Assembly (NCBI RefSeq): GCF_009683175.1
Contig: NZ_WKKW01000001.1
Coordinates: forward strand, 434,001-498,000
Direction of reading: 5' to 3'
DNA from: Bifidobacterium asteroides
GTDB lineage: Bacteria > Actinomycetota > Actinomycetes > Actinomycetales > Bifidobacteriaceae
Length of the DNA: 64,000 bases
A program made the translations under genes and the position numbers. Below the pieces are notes generated by a model. It made no database searches. It worked only from the letters and a program-made list of their open reading frames with translations, and was not told the origin of the DNA. Below, in pieces: positions 26,318 through 35,426 of this stretch. The stretch's first letter is position 1. Each line of letters opens with the position of its first letter.

Positions 26318-26995
26318 CTAGTCGATATAAATCATCCGGGACGAGTGACCCGCGATTTGCTTCTGCTGTTGCGCGGACAGCGGATTGTCCAAATCAAACT
26401 CGTACACCGCCATGCCAGCCGGACCATGGGGTTCATACCTGGTCTGCTTGGTCACGCCCTCCTCCCGAAGCAGATCGCGTATGCGCTCCAATCGCCGACC
26501 GGCATCGTTTGCGGATTCATCCAGTTCCACCAGCAGAATGGGTAGAAGCCCTGGAGGAGTGATCAGGCAGCCGTCCAAGTTGATACGCCGCACTTCAATG
26601 GTCCCGCCCCCGATGGAACAAGCCGCATAGATCACCCGCCCGGCTGGTCCCTGGAGGTCCAGGACGGCGGTGTTCGGGTGGTCGATGGGGCTGGGTTCGT
26701 CCTCCTCATGGAAGGTCAGCTCCATGCCCTGCCTGCGGGCGATGCCAATGGCATCAGGCACCCGGGGGTCGTCCGGGGCAAAACCCAGCAGGCCGCTGAT
26801 GATGGCATAGTCGGTACCGTGGCCGCTGTGCGTGCGGGCGAAAGAGTCATAATAATGAATATCAGCACGGCTCGGAACACCTCCGGCAAGGATGTGCCCA
26901 ACCCGGCCGATGGCCACGGCCCCAGCTGTGTGCGAACTGGAGGGTCCAATCATGATGGGACCTATGATGTCGAACACGCTCTTGTACTTGTCCAT
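26318..26995 (-). CDS. sdaAB: L-serine dehydratase, beta subunit
   Basis: A 225-residue subunit partnering SdaAA. The N-terminus SVFDIIGPIMIGPSSSHTAG is the serine-dehydratase beta signature. The C-terminal half resembles an ACT-like regulatory domain (LPILLVELDESANDAGRRLE), which may bind serine. The ATG at 26995 is chosen for its strong GAGGAGG site; the frame continues 42 residues upstream without homology. It is the first gene of the serine cluster. Confidence 0.93.
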   Translation of the reverse strand: MDKYKSVFDIIGPIMIGPSSSHTAGAVAIGRVGHILAGGVPSRADIHYYDSFARTHSGHGTDYAIISGLLGFAPDDPRVPDAIGIARRQGMELTFHEEDEPSPIDHPNTAVLDLQGPAGRVIYAACSIGGGTIEVRRINLDGCLITPPGLLPILLVELDESANDAGRRLERIRDLLREEGVTKQTRYEPHGPAGMAVYEFDLDNPLSAQQQKQIAGHSSRMIYID

Positions 26996-27215
26996 GACTG
27001 CCTCCTCTCCCCATACCCCCTGGCTTTCCCAGACTTCCCGCGTACGAAGCCGTTGCAGCTCTAGACCGAGGGGACCACATGGACCGAGTGCAATCATAAC
27101 TTTGCGGTTTTCATAACTCAATCAGCTCATACTGTCAGCGTGATTGCTGTAGAGGGTTCGTTCACGTCGGACACACCCAGAGATATCGGGTCGGCACGGC
27201 GCGCAAAATAGAGTC

Positions 27216-28310
27216 ATGCCAATTCCAGCGGTCGTCATCCTCGCCATCCTGGCAGCGGCGGCCATTGTCGTCACTGCGGTGGTGCTGATCGTCCGCGCCC
27301 AAAGACGGCATAAGTTCGCCATGCAAATCCTGGCCCGGGACGACGACCAGCTCAGCTACGCTTTCGTTATCAACCCCTCCAAACCCCAGGCCGCCGCCGC
27401 CCGCGAGCGCATCCAGCAATACTGCCGGGACAAGGGCATCCGCGAATTCAGCTTCATCGAAACCCAGCTGGATCGGGACGGGAAAGCCTGTGCCCGCATG
27501 GCACTGGAGCGTGGGGCCAACGTAGTCGTTGCCGTGGGCGGGGACGGGACCGTGCGCACCGTAGCCAGCGCCATGGCTTCCAGCGACCATGTCATGGGCA
27601 TCATCCCAATCGGGACCGGAAACCTCTTCGCACGGAACATGGGCATTCCCGTAGGCGATCTGGACGCTGCCCTGGCCGTGGCCACCTCGCACGGGTCCAC
27701 CCAGGTGGATGTGGGTCGCATGGCCCTGCTCGATGCAGACGGTCAGGAGCAAGGCCATGGTCACGCCTTCCTGATCATTGCCGGCATCGGTTTCGACGCC
27801 CTGATGATCGATGACACCGACCCCAACCTGAAGAAGACCGTCAGCTGGCTTGCTTATTTCATCAGCGGCGCCAAGCATCTGTTCGCACCCAAGTACACCG
27901 CCGACATCGCCATCACCCGGCCCGACCAAGTCACGCAGACCAATACCTCAGTGACCTTCCGCACCTTCATGGCCGGCAACTGCGGGGAGATTCCAGGATT
28001 TTCCCTGATGCCCGACGCCTCCTACGATGACGGCATCCTGGACTTCGAGATCATCGACACCTCCGCCGGCCTGATCGGCTGGGCCAACCTCTTCGGCGAT
28101 GTTATGCATCAGACCATCACCCGCAAGTCCAGCCAGAGCCCCCTGTCGACCAACTCCACCATCGTCCAGCTGCAGGGGACCAAGGCGGAGATCCGCTTGG
28201 AGAAGCCCGCTCTGGCCCAGGTGGACGGCGATATTCTGGGCGAGACCCGCCACATCGCACTCAGCGTGGAACGCCAGGCCCTGGACGTGCGGGTGCCCCA
28301 GTCTGACTAA
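27216..28310 (+). CDS. Diacylglycerol kinase-family lipid kinase
   Basis: A 364-residue protein of the DAGK catalytic-domain (YegS/DgkB) family, which phosphorylates diacylglycerol or a related lipid at the membrane. It starts with a membrane helix (about 4-28). The kinase core includes FVINPSKPQ, the nucleotide-binding AVGGDGTVRTVA and IPIGTGNLFARNM. The C-terminal beta domain ends with VDGDILGETRHIALSVERQA. All canonical motifs are present. It stands alone, divergent from sdaAB and upstream of pgm on the same strand. The physiological lipid is not identifiable. Confidence 0.88.
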   Translation: MPIPAVVILAILAAAAIVVTAVVLIVRAQRRHKFAMQILARDDDQLSYAFVINPSKPQAAAARERIQQYCRDKGIREFSFIETQLDRDGKACARMALERGANVVVAVGGDGTVRTVASAMASSDHVMGIIPIGTGNLFARNMGIPVGDLDAALAVATSHGSTQVDVGRMALLDADGQEQGHGHAFLIIAGIGFDALMIDDTDPNLKKTVSWLAYFISGAKHLFAPKYTADIAITRPDQVTQTNTSVTFRTFMAGNCGEIPGFSLMPDASYDDGILDFEIIDTSAGLIGWANLFGDVMHQTITRKSSQSPLSTNSTIVQLQGTKAEIRLEKPALAQVDGDILGETRHIALSVERQALDVRVPQSD

Positions 28311-28374
28311 GGCCTTCTGAATTAGACCCAAGGAGCCTGTTGCGCATCTGTCCGCTTTCTCATGCCGGGGTGGC

Positions 28375-30060
28375 ATGATGGGAGCCATGACAGCACAGAA
28401 TGCGGGCAAGCCTGCCAGCCCCGAAGATCTGATCAACGTCGACGATCTGATCGGCAGGTACTACGATCTCGTCCCCGACCCTTCCATCCCCTCCCAGCGG
28501 GTGTCCTTCGGCACCTCCGGGCATCGTGGCTCCGCCCTGACCACATCCTTCAACGAGGCCCACATTGTGGCCATCAGCCAGGCAATAGCCGAACAGCGGG
28601 CCAAGGACGGAGTAACCGGTCCGCTCTATCTGGGCCGCGACACCCACGCCCTCTCCCTGCCCGCCTGGAAGACGGCCATCGAGGTCCTGACCGCGAACGG
28701 AGTACGGGTGCGCATTGATGCCAATGATGACTACACTCCCACTCCAACCGTCTCCCAGGCCATCCTGACACACAACCGGGCAGCCGACGGCACACAGCGC
28801 TTCTCCGGCAAGGACCTGGCCGACGGCATCGTGGTCACCCCCTCCCACAACCCGCCCACTGATGGCGGATTCAAGTATGACCCGCCCACAGGCGGTCCGG
28901 CTCCGGCCGAAACCACCAACGCAGTCGCCCAACGGGCCAACGAGCTTCTGGGCGACTACAGACAGGTCAGGCGGATTCCCTTCGAGGATGCCATCAAATC
29001 CGACCTGGTGGAGCGCTTCGACTACCGGGAGCACTACGTGGCCGATCTGGGCAATGTCATCGACTTTGATCTGATCAGATCCTCCGGGGTCCGTCTGGGC
29101 ATTGACCCGCTGGGCGGCGCCTCGGTCAACTACTGGCCGCTGATCAATGAAAAGTACGGCCTGAACATTGGCGTCGTCAACCCTGAGGTGGATCCGACCT
29201 GGCGGTTCATGACCATCGACCACGATGGGAAGATCCGCATGGATCCCAGCTCCCCATATGCAATGAAGGGTCTGGTGGATCGCCTCAACGCCGGGGCCTG
29301 GGATTCCTACGACCTGGTGGGCGGCACTGATCCGGATGCCGACCGTCATGGCATCGTCTGCCCGGGGACCGGCGTTATGAACCCCAACCACTACATCGCC
29401 GTCTGCGTGGAATACCTCTTCTCGGGCAACCGACCCGGATGGCCCCAGGGTGCCGGTATCGGCAAGACCTTGGTCTCCTCCTCCCTGATCGACCGCGTAG
29501 CTGCCTCCATCGGTGCCAGGCTGATCGAGGTGCCTGTGGGCTTCAAGTGGTTCGTTGACCCCCTCTTCAAGGGCGAGGTGGCCTTCGGAGGAGAGGAGAG
29601 CTCCGGGATGAGCTTCCTGCGCCGTGACGGCCGTATCTGGACAACCGACAAGGACGGGCTGATTCCCGACCTCCTGGCTGCCGAAATAACAGCCAAGACC
29701 GGAAAGAACCCGGCCCAGCTCCACCAGGAGCAGGTGGAGCGCTTCGGCCAAAGCTGGTACAAGCGGGTGGACACCCCGACCACCTTGGAGCAGAAGCAGA
29801 AGTTCGCCCGGCTGAACGGCGACGATGTGACGGCCTCCACCCTGGCCGGCGAGCCCATCACTGCCAGGCTGACCGAGGCCCCGGGCAATGGGGCCAAAAT
29901 CGGAGGCATCAAGGTGACCACCCGGAACAACTGGTTCGCCGCTCGCCCCTCCGGCACCGAGAACATCTACAAGGTCTACGCTGAATCCTTCGTCTCCCCT
30001 GAGGCCTTGGACCAGGTTCTGGACGATGCCGACCAGGTGGTCGCCAAGGCCCTGGGCTGA
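28375..30060 (+). CDS. pgm: Phosphoglucomutase (alpha-D-glucose 1,6-bisphosphate type)
   Basis: A 561-residue enzyme interconverting glucose 1- and 6-phosphate, linking glycogen and UDP-glucose metabolism to the fructose-6-phosphate shunt. The active-site serine is Ser157 in [12 protein letters not shown]. The metal loop [13 protein letters not shown], the sugar-binding loop GGEESSGMS and the phosphate-binding [16 protein letters not shown] are all intact. The length fits the long PGM family. An ATG at 28387 is an alternative start and would shorten the protein by four residues. Confidence 0.95.
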   Translation: MMGAMTAQNAGKPASPEDLINVDDLIGRYYDLVPDPSIPSQRVSFGTSGHRGSALTTSFNEAHIVAISQAIAEQRAKDGVTGPLYLGRDTHALSLPAWKTAIEVLTANGVRVRIDANDDYTPTPTVSQAILTHNRAADGTQRFSGKDLADGIVVTPSHNPPTDGGFKYDPPTGGPAPAETTNAVAQRANELLGDYRQVRRIPFEDAIKSDLVERFDYREHYVADLGNVIDFDLIRSSGVRLGIDPLGGASVNYWPLINEKYGLNIGVVNPEVDPTWRFMTIDHDGKIRMDPSSPYAMKGLVDRLNAGAWDSYDLVGGTDPDADRHGIVCPGTGVMNPNHYIAVCVEYLFSGNRPGWPQGAGIGKTLVSSSLIDRVAASIGARLIEVPVGFKWFVDPLFKGEVAFGGEESSGMSFLRRDGRIWTTDKDGLIPDLLAAEITAKTGKNPAQLHQEQVERFGQSWYKRVDTPTTLEQKQKFARLNGDDVTASTLAGEPITARLTEAPGNGAKIGGIKVTTRNNWFAARPSGTENIYKVYAESFVSPEALDQVLDDADQVVAKALG

Positions 30061-30088
30061 GCTGCAGACAAGACCGCCTGCCTTCCCT

Positions 30089-30127
30089 CCTCCGCATCAG
30101 CCATCGCTGGTGCGGGGGTCTCTATTT
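30089..30127 (+). terminator. Terminator after pgm
   Basis: CCGCATCAGC (30092-30101) pairs with GCTGGTGCGG (30106-30115), with one G-T pair, around a four-base loop. TCTCTATTTTCTT follows. Confidence 0.75.
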
Positions 30128-30146
30128 TCTTGCTTAGACTGGAACC

Positions 30147-31142
30147 ATGACCAATGACAAGAATCTGGTCGTCTCCACCGACGGCAGCGCACTGAGCAAT
30201 CCCAATGGCCCCATGGGCTGGGCCTGGGCCGATCACGAGGGCGGCGACGCGGATGCGGGCGGCGCCAGCAACGGCACCAATCAGATCGGCGAACTGTGCG
30301 CCGTGCTGCAGGCCCTGCGCGCCCATCCAGGCGAACGCCCTCTGGTCATCGAAACCGACTCCCAATACGCCATCAACTGCTCCACCACCTGGGTGCCCGG
30401 GTGGAAGAAGAAGGGCTGGAAGAACTCCCAGGGTAAGCCGGTCAAGAACCGCCCTCTTATCGAAGCAATCGACCGGGAGATCCGGGCACGGACGGGATCG
30501 GTCAGGTTTGTCTGGGTCAAGGGCCACGCGGGCAACACCTTCAACGAGAAAGTGGACACCCTGGCACGCGGCTACGCCACAGCTGCAGGCAAGGGCGACC
30601 GGGAAGGCTGTCTGCCCATCGAAGGCTGGCGCTCACTGCTGGCCTCCCCCTACGCCAAGGGCACACAGGTGCCGCCCGCAGTCAAGGCTGAGCTGGACGG
30701 AGGACCCCAAGTCCTGGACGAGCTGGGTCGAAAGAAGGCTCGCCTGAACCAGGAGGAGCAGAAAGACCTGGCGAAAACCGCCGTCGAGTCCGAGGCTGTG
30801 GATGCCGAGCAGGCCGAACCTGTGGCAGCGACGGCTGACGCAGCCAATGTCACACCCGACCCCGACATAGCCGATGGTCAGGAAGACGAACCTGTATCGG
30901 CGCTCAAGGAAACCTCGGACGCCGATACAGCTGACCAGGAGACCAAGAACTCCGGAGCTCGGGGACTGAGAGCCAGTGGCCGCATCCGCATCACGCCACC
31001 CCCGTCCGGCAGCAGCATGTTCACCGGGCAGGACCTGCATATCGTCGGCAGCATCGATATAGATGCGGACATCGACCCTGACGGCTACGTGGCCATCCAG
31101 GAGGCGCCTTTCCGCCTGCATGCCATCGAAGTGGAGGATTGA
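30147..31142 (+). CDS. rnhA: Ribonuclease HI with long C-terminal extension
   Basis: A 331-residue protein. Residues 1-145 are an RNase HI domain that cleaves RNA in RNA-DNA hybrids, with the catalytic carboxylates D12 (STDGSA), E49 (GELCA), D71 (ETDSQY) and D137 (EKVDTLA) in place. Residues about 195-275 are acidic and Ala-rich, and a final segment of about 55 residues (from GRIRITPPPSG to the end) looks folded, with beta-strand patterning. A typical RNase HI is about 155 residues, so the extension doubles the protein. It may be a protein-binding or hybrid-binding arm. Confidence 0.88.
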   Translation: MTNDKNLVVSTDGSALSNPNGPMGWAWADHEGGDADAGGASNGTNQIGELCAVLQALRAHPGERPLVIETDSQYAINCSTTWVPGWKKKGWKNSQGKPVKNRPLIEAIDREIRARTGSVRFVWVKGHAGNTFNEKVDTLARGYATAAGKGDREGCLPIEGWRSLLASPYAKGTQVPPAVKAELDGGPQVLDELGRKKARLNQEEQKDLAKTAVESEAVDAEQAEPVAATADAANVTPDPDIADGQEDEPVSALKETSDADTADQETKNSGARGLRASGRIRITPPPSGSSMFTGQDLHIVGSIDIDADIDPDGYVAIQEAPFRLHAIEVED

Positions 31143-31248
31143 GCGGTTCCTGGACCGTCAGGGGCCATCGTCTACACTGGAGTGAACCTGAACCAACAAG
31201 ACCCGCAGACATCAGCGGTTGAGCGCATGCGGGCATGAAGGAGCGTGT

Positions 31249-31947
31249 ATGGACAAGACCGAGCAGGACAGACTGAAGAAGGCCGCCGGCATCGAAGCAG
31301 CCAAGTTGGTCGAGAATGGCATGACCGCCGGACTGGGCACCGGATCCACGGTCCGGTTCTTCGTCGATGAACTGGGACGGCGCGTCAAGGAAGAGGGCTT
31401 GGAGTTCACCGGCGTGACCACCTCCCGGCGGACCAAGGAGCAGGCTGAGGGCTATGGAATCCGCATTGTCGACATCGATCAGGTGGATCACATCGATGTC
31501 ACCATCGACGGGGCCGACGAGGTCGACAAGGACTTCAACGGCATCAAGGGCGGCGGCGCAGCCCTGCTCTGGGAGAAGATCGTGGCCGTCAACTCCCGAA
31601 GGATCGTCTGGATTGTGGACGAGTCCAAGGTGGTCGACACGATCGGCCGCTTCCCGCTGCCAGTGGAGGTCATCCCCTTCGGCGAGCGCCACGTCCTGGA
31701 TCGCTTCAAGGAGCGCGGATACAACCCGGTACTGCGGCTGGACGGCCAGGGGCAGCCTGTTCTGACCGACGAGCACAACCACATCATCGATCTGCATCTG
31801 GATCGGATCGAGCACCCGCAGGATCTGGCCCAGGACTTGATCACAACCGTGGGTGTCGTGGAACACGGCCTCTTCCTCAACATGGTCGACACGGTCATCG
31901 TGGGCGACCCCAACGGGCCCCGGGTCATGACCAACGCCAACAAGTGA
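31249..31947 (+). CDS. rpiA: Ribose-5-phosphate isomerase A
   Basis: A 232-residue isomerase interconverting ribose 5-phosphate and ribulose 5-phosphate in the pentose phosphate pathway. It has the phosphate loop GLGTGSTVRFF, then DGADEVD, GGGAALLWEKI (catalytic Glu) and DESKVV, all canonical. AAGGAG six bases before the ATG at 31249 sets the start. It is followed by a strong GC-rich terminator. Confidence 0.96.
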   Translation: MDKTEQDRLKKAAGIEAAKLVENGMTAGLGTGSTVRFFVDELGRRVKEEGLEFTGVTTSRRTKEQAEGYGIRIVDIDQVDHIDVTIDGADEVDKDFNGIKGGGAALLWEKIVAVNSRRIVWIVDESKVVDTIGRFPLPVEVIPFGERHVLDRFKERGYNPVLRLDGQGQPVLTDEHNHIIDLHLDRIEHPQDLAQDLITTVGVVEHGLFLNMVDTVIVGDPNGPRVMTNANK

Positions 31948-32036
31948 CCATCAGCGAACATCTTGCCTCCCGGCTGACGGTACCTAAAAACCCGGGGACA
32001 TCCGGCTGGCCACGATGACCAGCGATGATATGAACA

Positions 32037-32073
32037 TGAAGCCCCCCGCGTCCATTCGATGCGGGGGGCTTCG
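32037..32073. terminator. Strong hairpin between rpiA and bS22
   Basis: AAGCCCCCCGC (32039-32049) pairs with GCGGGGGGCTT (32061-32071), an 11-base perfect stem between two convergent genes. It probably works in both directions although T tracts are short. Confidence 0.7.
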
Positions 32074-32102
32074 TTGGCCCTGATGGGCCATAAGTCATAA
32101 AG

Positions 32103-32192
32103 CTACTTGCGCTGGTGACGAGTCTTGCGCAGCAGTTTGCGGTGCTTCTTCTTGCTCATCCGCTTGCGGCGCTTCTTGATGACAGAACCCAT
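32103..32192 (-). CDS. Small ribosomal protein bS22 (AURKAIP1/COX24 domain)
   Basis: A 29-residue, extremely basic protein starting MGSVIKKRRKRMSKKKHRK and ending HQRK. It matches the tiny AURKAIP1/COX24-domain protein of actinobacteria, seen in mycobacterial ribosomes as bS22, bound near the decoding region of the 30S subunit. GGAGG lies five bases before the ATG. Such short genes are often missed by annotation. The mycobacterial form is about four residues longer at the C-terminus. Confidence 0.9.
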   Translation of the reverse strand: MGSVIKKRRKRMSKKKHRKLLRKTRHQRK

Positions 32193-32259
32193 CCGAGCCT
32201 CCGATCCTTAGTTACCTGGAAGTGTCCAACTTGCTTATCGTACACCGCTTGCGGGACGA

Positions 32260-32913
32260 CTAAAGCGGGAAGGCCTTGTAAAAAGCCTCCAGCGCAGTCC
32301 GCTGGCCCTGGGCACGGAAGACCACTGTATCATTCTGCCAGATGACCAGGGCCTTGTGCTCGTCGTCGCCATCCGCCTTCTCCAGGTAGGATCCGGTGAC
32401 CGTGCCGCCGCTACGAACATTGCCCGAGGCCAGCTCCTTACCGGACATGCCCGTGGACTGGCTGTCATAGAGTGCCTTGGCATCCTCGCTCCTGGACCAC
32501 TGAGCCAGGTGAAGGGTCACATCCCCGCCCGACCTTCCTGTGGAGTAGACCAGGTTGTACTCCTCGATAGGTGTACGGGTGCTCCACTCACTGTCAGGAT
32601 CCGCCTTGACGCGGGCGAACTCGCCCACCGTATCGGGCATGGCCTTGAGCAGCTCGGAAGCCGAATCGGGCAGAGGAACCGCCTTAGCCTTGGGACTGCT
32701 GGCTTGCGAAGGCTGTGAAGATGCGGAGGCCGAAGCCTGAGCGACGGGCTCTTGGCTGCGCACCGCCCAGTGAGGCCAGACGAAGGCCGATAGGAGCACC
32801 AGGACCACCACCGCCGCCAGAGCGATGACCAGACCGATCCGTCGACGGCGCTGTTTGGCGTGCGCGGAGGAGTCAGAGGAAGAGGACAGGGGTGCAGAAG
32901 GATTGTCAGCCAT
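32260..32913 (-). CDS. Membrane-anchored extracellular protein of unknown function
   Basis: A 217-residue protein. A short Ser-rich cytosolic start and KQRRRR are followed by a single membrane helix (about 26-46). An Ala/Ser/Gln-rich linker comes next, then a folded extracellular domain (about 78-217) rich in beta-strands. No family was recognised. The topology (positive-inside, long external part) is clear. It is convergent towards bS22 and divergent from radA. Confidence 0.7.
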   Translation of the reverse strand: MADNPSAPLSSSSDSSAHAKQRRRRIGLVIALAAVVVLVLLSAFVWPHWAVRSQEPVAQASASASSQPSQASSPKAKAVPLPDSASELLKAMPDTVGEFARVKADPDSEWSTRTPIEEYNLVYSTGRSGGDVTLHLAQWSRSEDAKALYDSQSTGMSGKELASGNVRSGGTVTGSYLEKADGDDEHKALVIWQNDTVVFRAQGQRTALEAFYKAFPL

Positions 32914-33003
32914 GTCTCCATTCTCTCATGGGCAGGGTGTCGGCACTGCGAAGATGCCGTAAAAGCCCAGTTCCTCGTCCCTGAATCCCGATAGCGTGCA
33001 GGT

Positions 33004-34413
33004 ATGGCCAAGACGACGACGCAATACGTGTGCACGGAGTGCGGATGGACCGGCGGCAAGTGGTTCGGACGCTGCCCAGAATGCGGCCAGTGGGGAACCA
33101 TCGAGGAATTCCACGAAGCCCATGTCGTAGGTGCAGGCGGGGGTTTGTCCTCCTCCGGCGGCAGCCATACGGCACCTGCGCCCCCGAAGAACGGCATGGC
33201 CCGACCCATCACCCGGGTAGGTACGGACCAGGTAAAGCGCATCCCCACAGGATTCGAGGAGTTCGACCGGGTCCTGGGCGGGGGCATCGTACCCGGGTCG
33301 GTCATCCTCTTGGCCGGCGAGCCAGGCATAGGCAAGTCCACCCTCCTGCTGGAGACCGCCGGCCGAGTGGCCGACCGGGGCGGCCAGGGAGGCAAGGTGC
33401 TCTACATATCGGGCGAGGAGTCCCAGGCCCAGGTGCGGATGCGAGCCAGTCGGGTGGGAGCACTCAAGGATTCGCTGCTCCTGGCTTCGACCACCGACCT
33501 GGCCACGGTGCTGGGGCTGATCGAGCGCGAGAAGCCGGCACTGGCCATTGTGGACTCCGCCCAGACCATCGTCTCCAGCCAGGTCGACGGCATCTCCGGG
33601 GGCTCAACGCAGGTGCGCGAAGTGGCCATCAGCCTGATCGACATGGCCAAATCGCAAGACATCCCCACCCTCCTGGTCGGCCATGTGACCAAGGACGGCT
33701 CCATCGCCGGGCCGCGGACCCTGGAGCATCTGGTCGATGTGGTCTGCCAGTTCGAGGGCGACTCCCAGACCGCCCTGCGCCTGCTGAGGGCTGTCAAGAA
33801 CCGTTTCGGCCCCACCGACGAGGTGGGCTGCTTCGACATGGGCGAGCAGGGCATCGAGGAGGTCAGCGACCCCACGGGACTCTTCCTGTCCACGACCGGG
33901 CAGGAGGTGGAGGGCACCTGCGTGACCTTCACCTTGGACGGCCACCGTAGCCTGCCCATCGAAATCCAAGCCCTGGTCACGTCATCTGTTCTGCCCACGC
34001 CCAGACGCAACACCAACGGGATCGACGCCAACCGTCTGGCCATGCTGGCCGCGGTGCTCTACCGTCACGGCCGCGTCAACCTGCTGACACGGGACCTGTA
34101 TGTGTCCACCATTGCCGGCGGACTGGCCAAGGAGCCCGGATGTGACCTGGCCATCGTGGCCGCGCTGGCCAGTGCAGCCAAATCCCGGCCCATCCTGCGC
34201 ACGACCTGTGCCATGGGCGAGATATCCCTGACCGGGCAGGTCAGGCCGGTGCCTCAGCTCAACCACCGGCTGCAGGAGGCTGCCCGGCTGGGATTCACCC
34301 GGGCGCTGGTCCCGCCAGACCGGCACTCGGGAGGCCGAAAGCCCATTCAGGGACTGGAGGTGGTCGAGGTCACCTGTCTGGCCGAGGCCCTGGAAGCCCT
34401 GGGACTGGTCTGA
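33004..34413 (+). CDS. radA: DNA repair protein RadA
   Basis: A 469-residue RecA-related protein that promotes branch migration in homologous recombination. It has an N-terminal zinc finger (C10, C13, C24, C27), a Walker A segment AGEPGIGKSTLLLE near residue 105, the RadA-specific KNRFG motif in AVKNRFGPTDEVG, and a C-terminal Lon-protease-like domain (about 290-469). All are intact. The ribosome binding site is weak. The gene stands alone between a divergent membrane-protein gene and an ABC importer operon. Confidence 0.95.
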   Translation: MAKTTTQYVCTECGWTGGKWFGRCPECGQWGTIEEFHEAHVVGAGGGLSSSGGSHTAPAPPKNGMARPITRVGTDQVKRIPTGFEEFDRVLGGGIVPGSVILLAGEPGIGKSTLLLETAGRVADRGGQGGKVLYISGEESQAQVRMRASRVGALKDSLLLASTTDLATVLGLIEREKPALAIVDSAQTIVSSQVDGISGGSTQVREVAISLIDMAKSQDIPTLLVGHVTKDGSIAGPRTLEHLVDVVCQFEGDSQTALRLLRAVKNRFGPTDEVGCFDMGEQGIEEVSDPTGLFLSTTGQEVEGTCVTFTLDGHRSLPIEIQALVTSSVLPTPRRNTNGIDANRLAMLAAVLYRHGRVNLLTRDLYVSTIAGGLAKEPGCDLAIVAALASAAKSRPILRTTCAMGEISLTGQVRPVPQLNHRLQEAARLGFTRALVPPDRHSGGRKPIQGLEVVEVTCLAEALEALGLV

Positions 34414-34537
34414 ACCCGGTGGCCGCTGGTCCCCTATCGCACCATATGGCGTTCACCTGCCGACTCGTTACCCTGCCGGACTAGGATGGAGTCGCTGGAA
34501 GACCGACACCCATCATCATCGCGAGGAGCAGATCAGC

Positions 34538-35401
34538 ATGACCATCTTCACTAGGAAAACCATACGCAGGCTGACAGCGGCCGCACTCACGGCAGTCACG
34601 CTCATGGCCGGCGCGGCCTGTGGCTCCTCATCGAGCAACAGTGGGCAGTCGGCAGACAAGCAGGACATCACCCAGCAGACCATCAAGCCCGGCACCCTGA
34701 CCATCGCCACCGGAGACCCGGCATACGCCCCATACGTGCAGGACAACAAGCCCGAATCCGGCAAGGGCTATGAGGCGGCCGTGGCCTATGCCGTAGCAAA
34801 GAAAATGGGCTTCGACAAGGCACACGTCACCTGGACCAGGACCACCTTCGATGCCGCCATCGCCCCGGGAAGCAAGGACTACGACCTGAACATCCAGCAG
34901 TTCTCCATCACCCCGGAGCGTCGGCAGGCTGTGGACTTCACACCCAGCTACTACAACTCCACCCAGTCGCTGGTCGTCAGGAACAATTCTCCATACGCTT
35001 CCGCAACCTCCCTCGCCCAGATCAAGGACGCCAAGATAGGGGCCATGGTCGGCTCCACCTCATACGAGATGGCTCACAAGCTGGTCAAGCCTGACATCGA
35101 CACCTTCAACGACGACGTGGCTTCATCCCAGGCCTTGGATGCCAATCAGATCGACGCACTTGTCGTGGACACTCCCTCAGCCGTGACCATGGTCGATTCC
35201 GGGCAGGTCAAGAACGCCAAGATCCTCGGACAGATCAAGGGCTCGCAGGACCCGGAGGGCATGGGCATAGTCCTGCCCAAGGGCTCCAAGCTGACCCCGG
35301 CGGCTTCCAAGGCTGTCACCGCCCTGAAGAAGGATGGAACCCTGGACAAGCTGCAGAAGCAGTGGCTGCACGTCTACACCTCCCTGCCTACCCTGGGCTG
35401 A
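34538..35401 (+). CDS. Amino-acid ABC transporter, substrate-binding lipoprotein
   Basis: A 287-residue extracellular binding protein (family 3, polar amino acids). The signal peptide (RKTIRRLTAAALTAVTLMAGAAC) is followed by a Ser-rich linker; the lipid-anchor Cys is preceded by GAA, a slightly atypical lipobox. The mature domain has the usual GYEAAVAYAVAKKMG, IQQFSITPERRQAVDFTPSYY and GAMVGSTSYE blocks. GAGGAG precedes the ATG. It is the first gene of a three-gene import operon. The specific amino acid cannot be told from sequence. Confidence 0.92.
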   Translation: MTIFTRKTIRRLTAAALTAVTLMAGAACGSSSSNSGQSADKQDITQQTIKPGTLTIATGDPAYAPYVQDNKPESGKGYEAAVAYAVAKKMGFDKAHVTWTRTTFDAAIAPGSKDYDLNIQQFSITPERRQAVDFTPSYYNSTQSLVVRNNSPYASATSLAQIKDAKIGAMVGSTSYEMAHKLVKPDIDTFNDDVASSQALDANQIDALVVDTPSAVTMVDSGQVKNAKILGQIKGSQDPEGMGIVLPKGSKLTPAASKAVTALKKDGTLDKLQKQWLHVYTSLPTLG

Positions 35402-35426
35402 GAGAAGAAAGGAAACCTTGTCGTTC

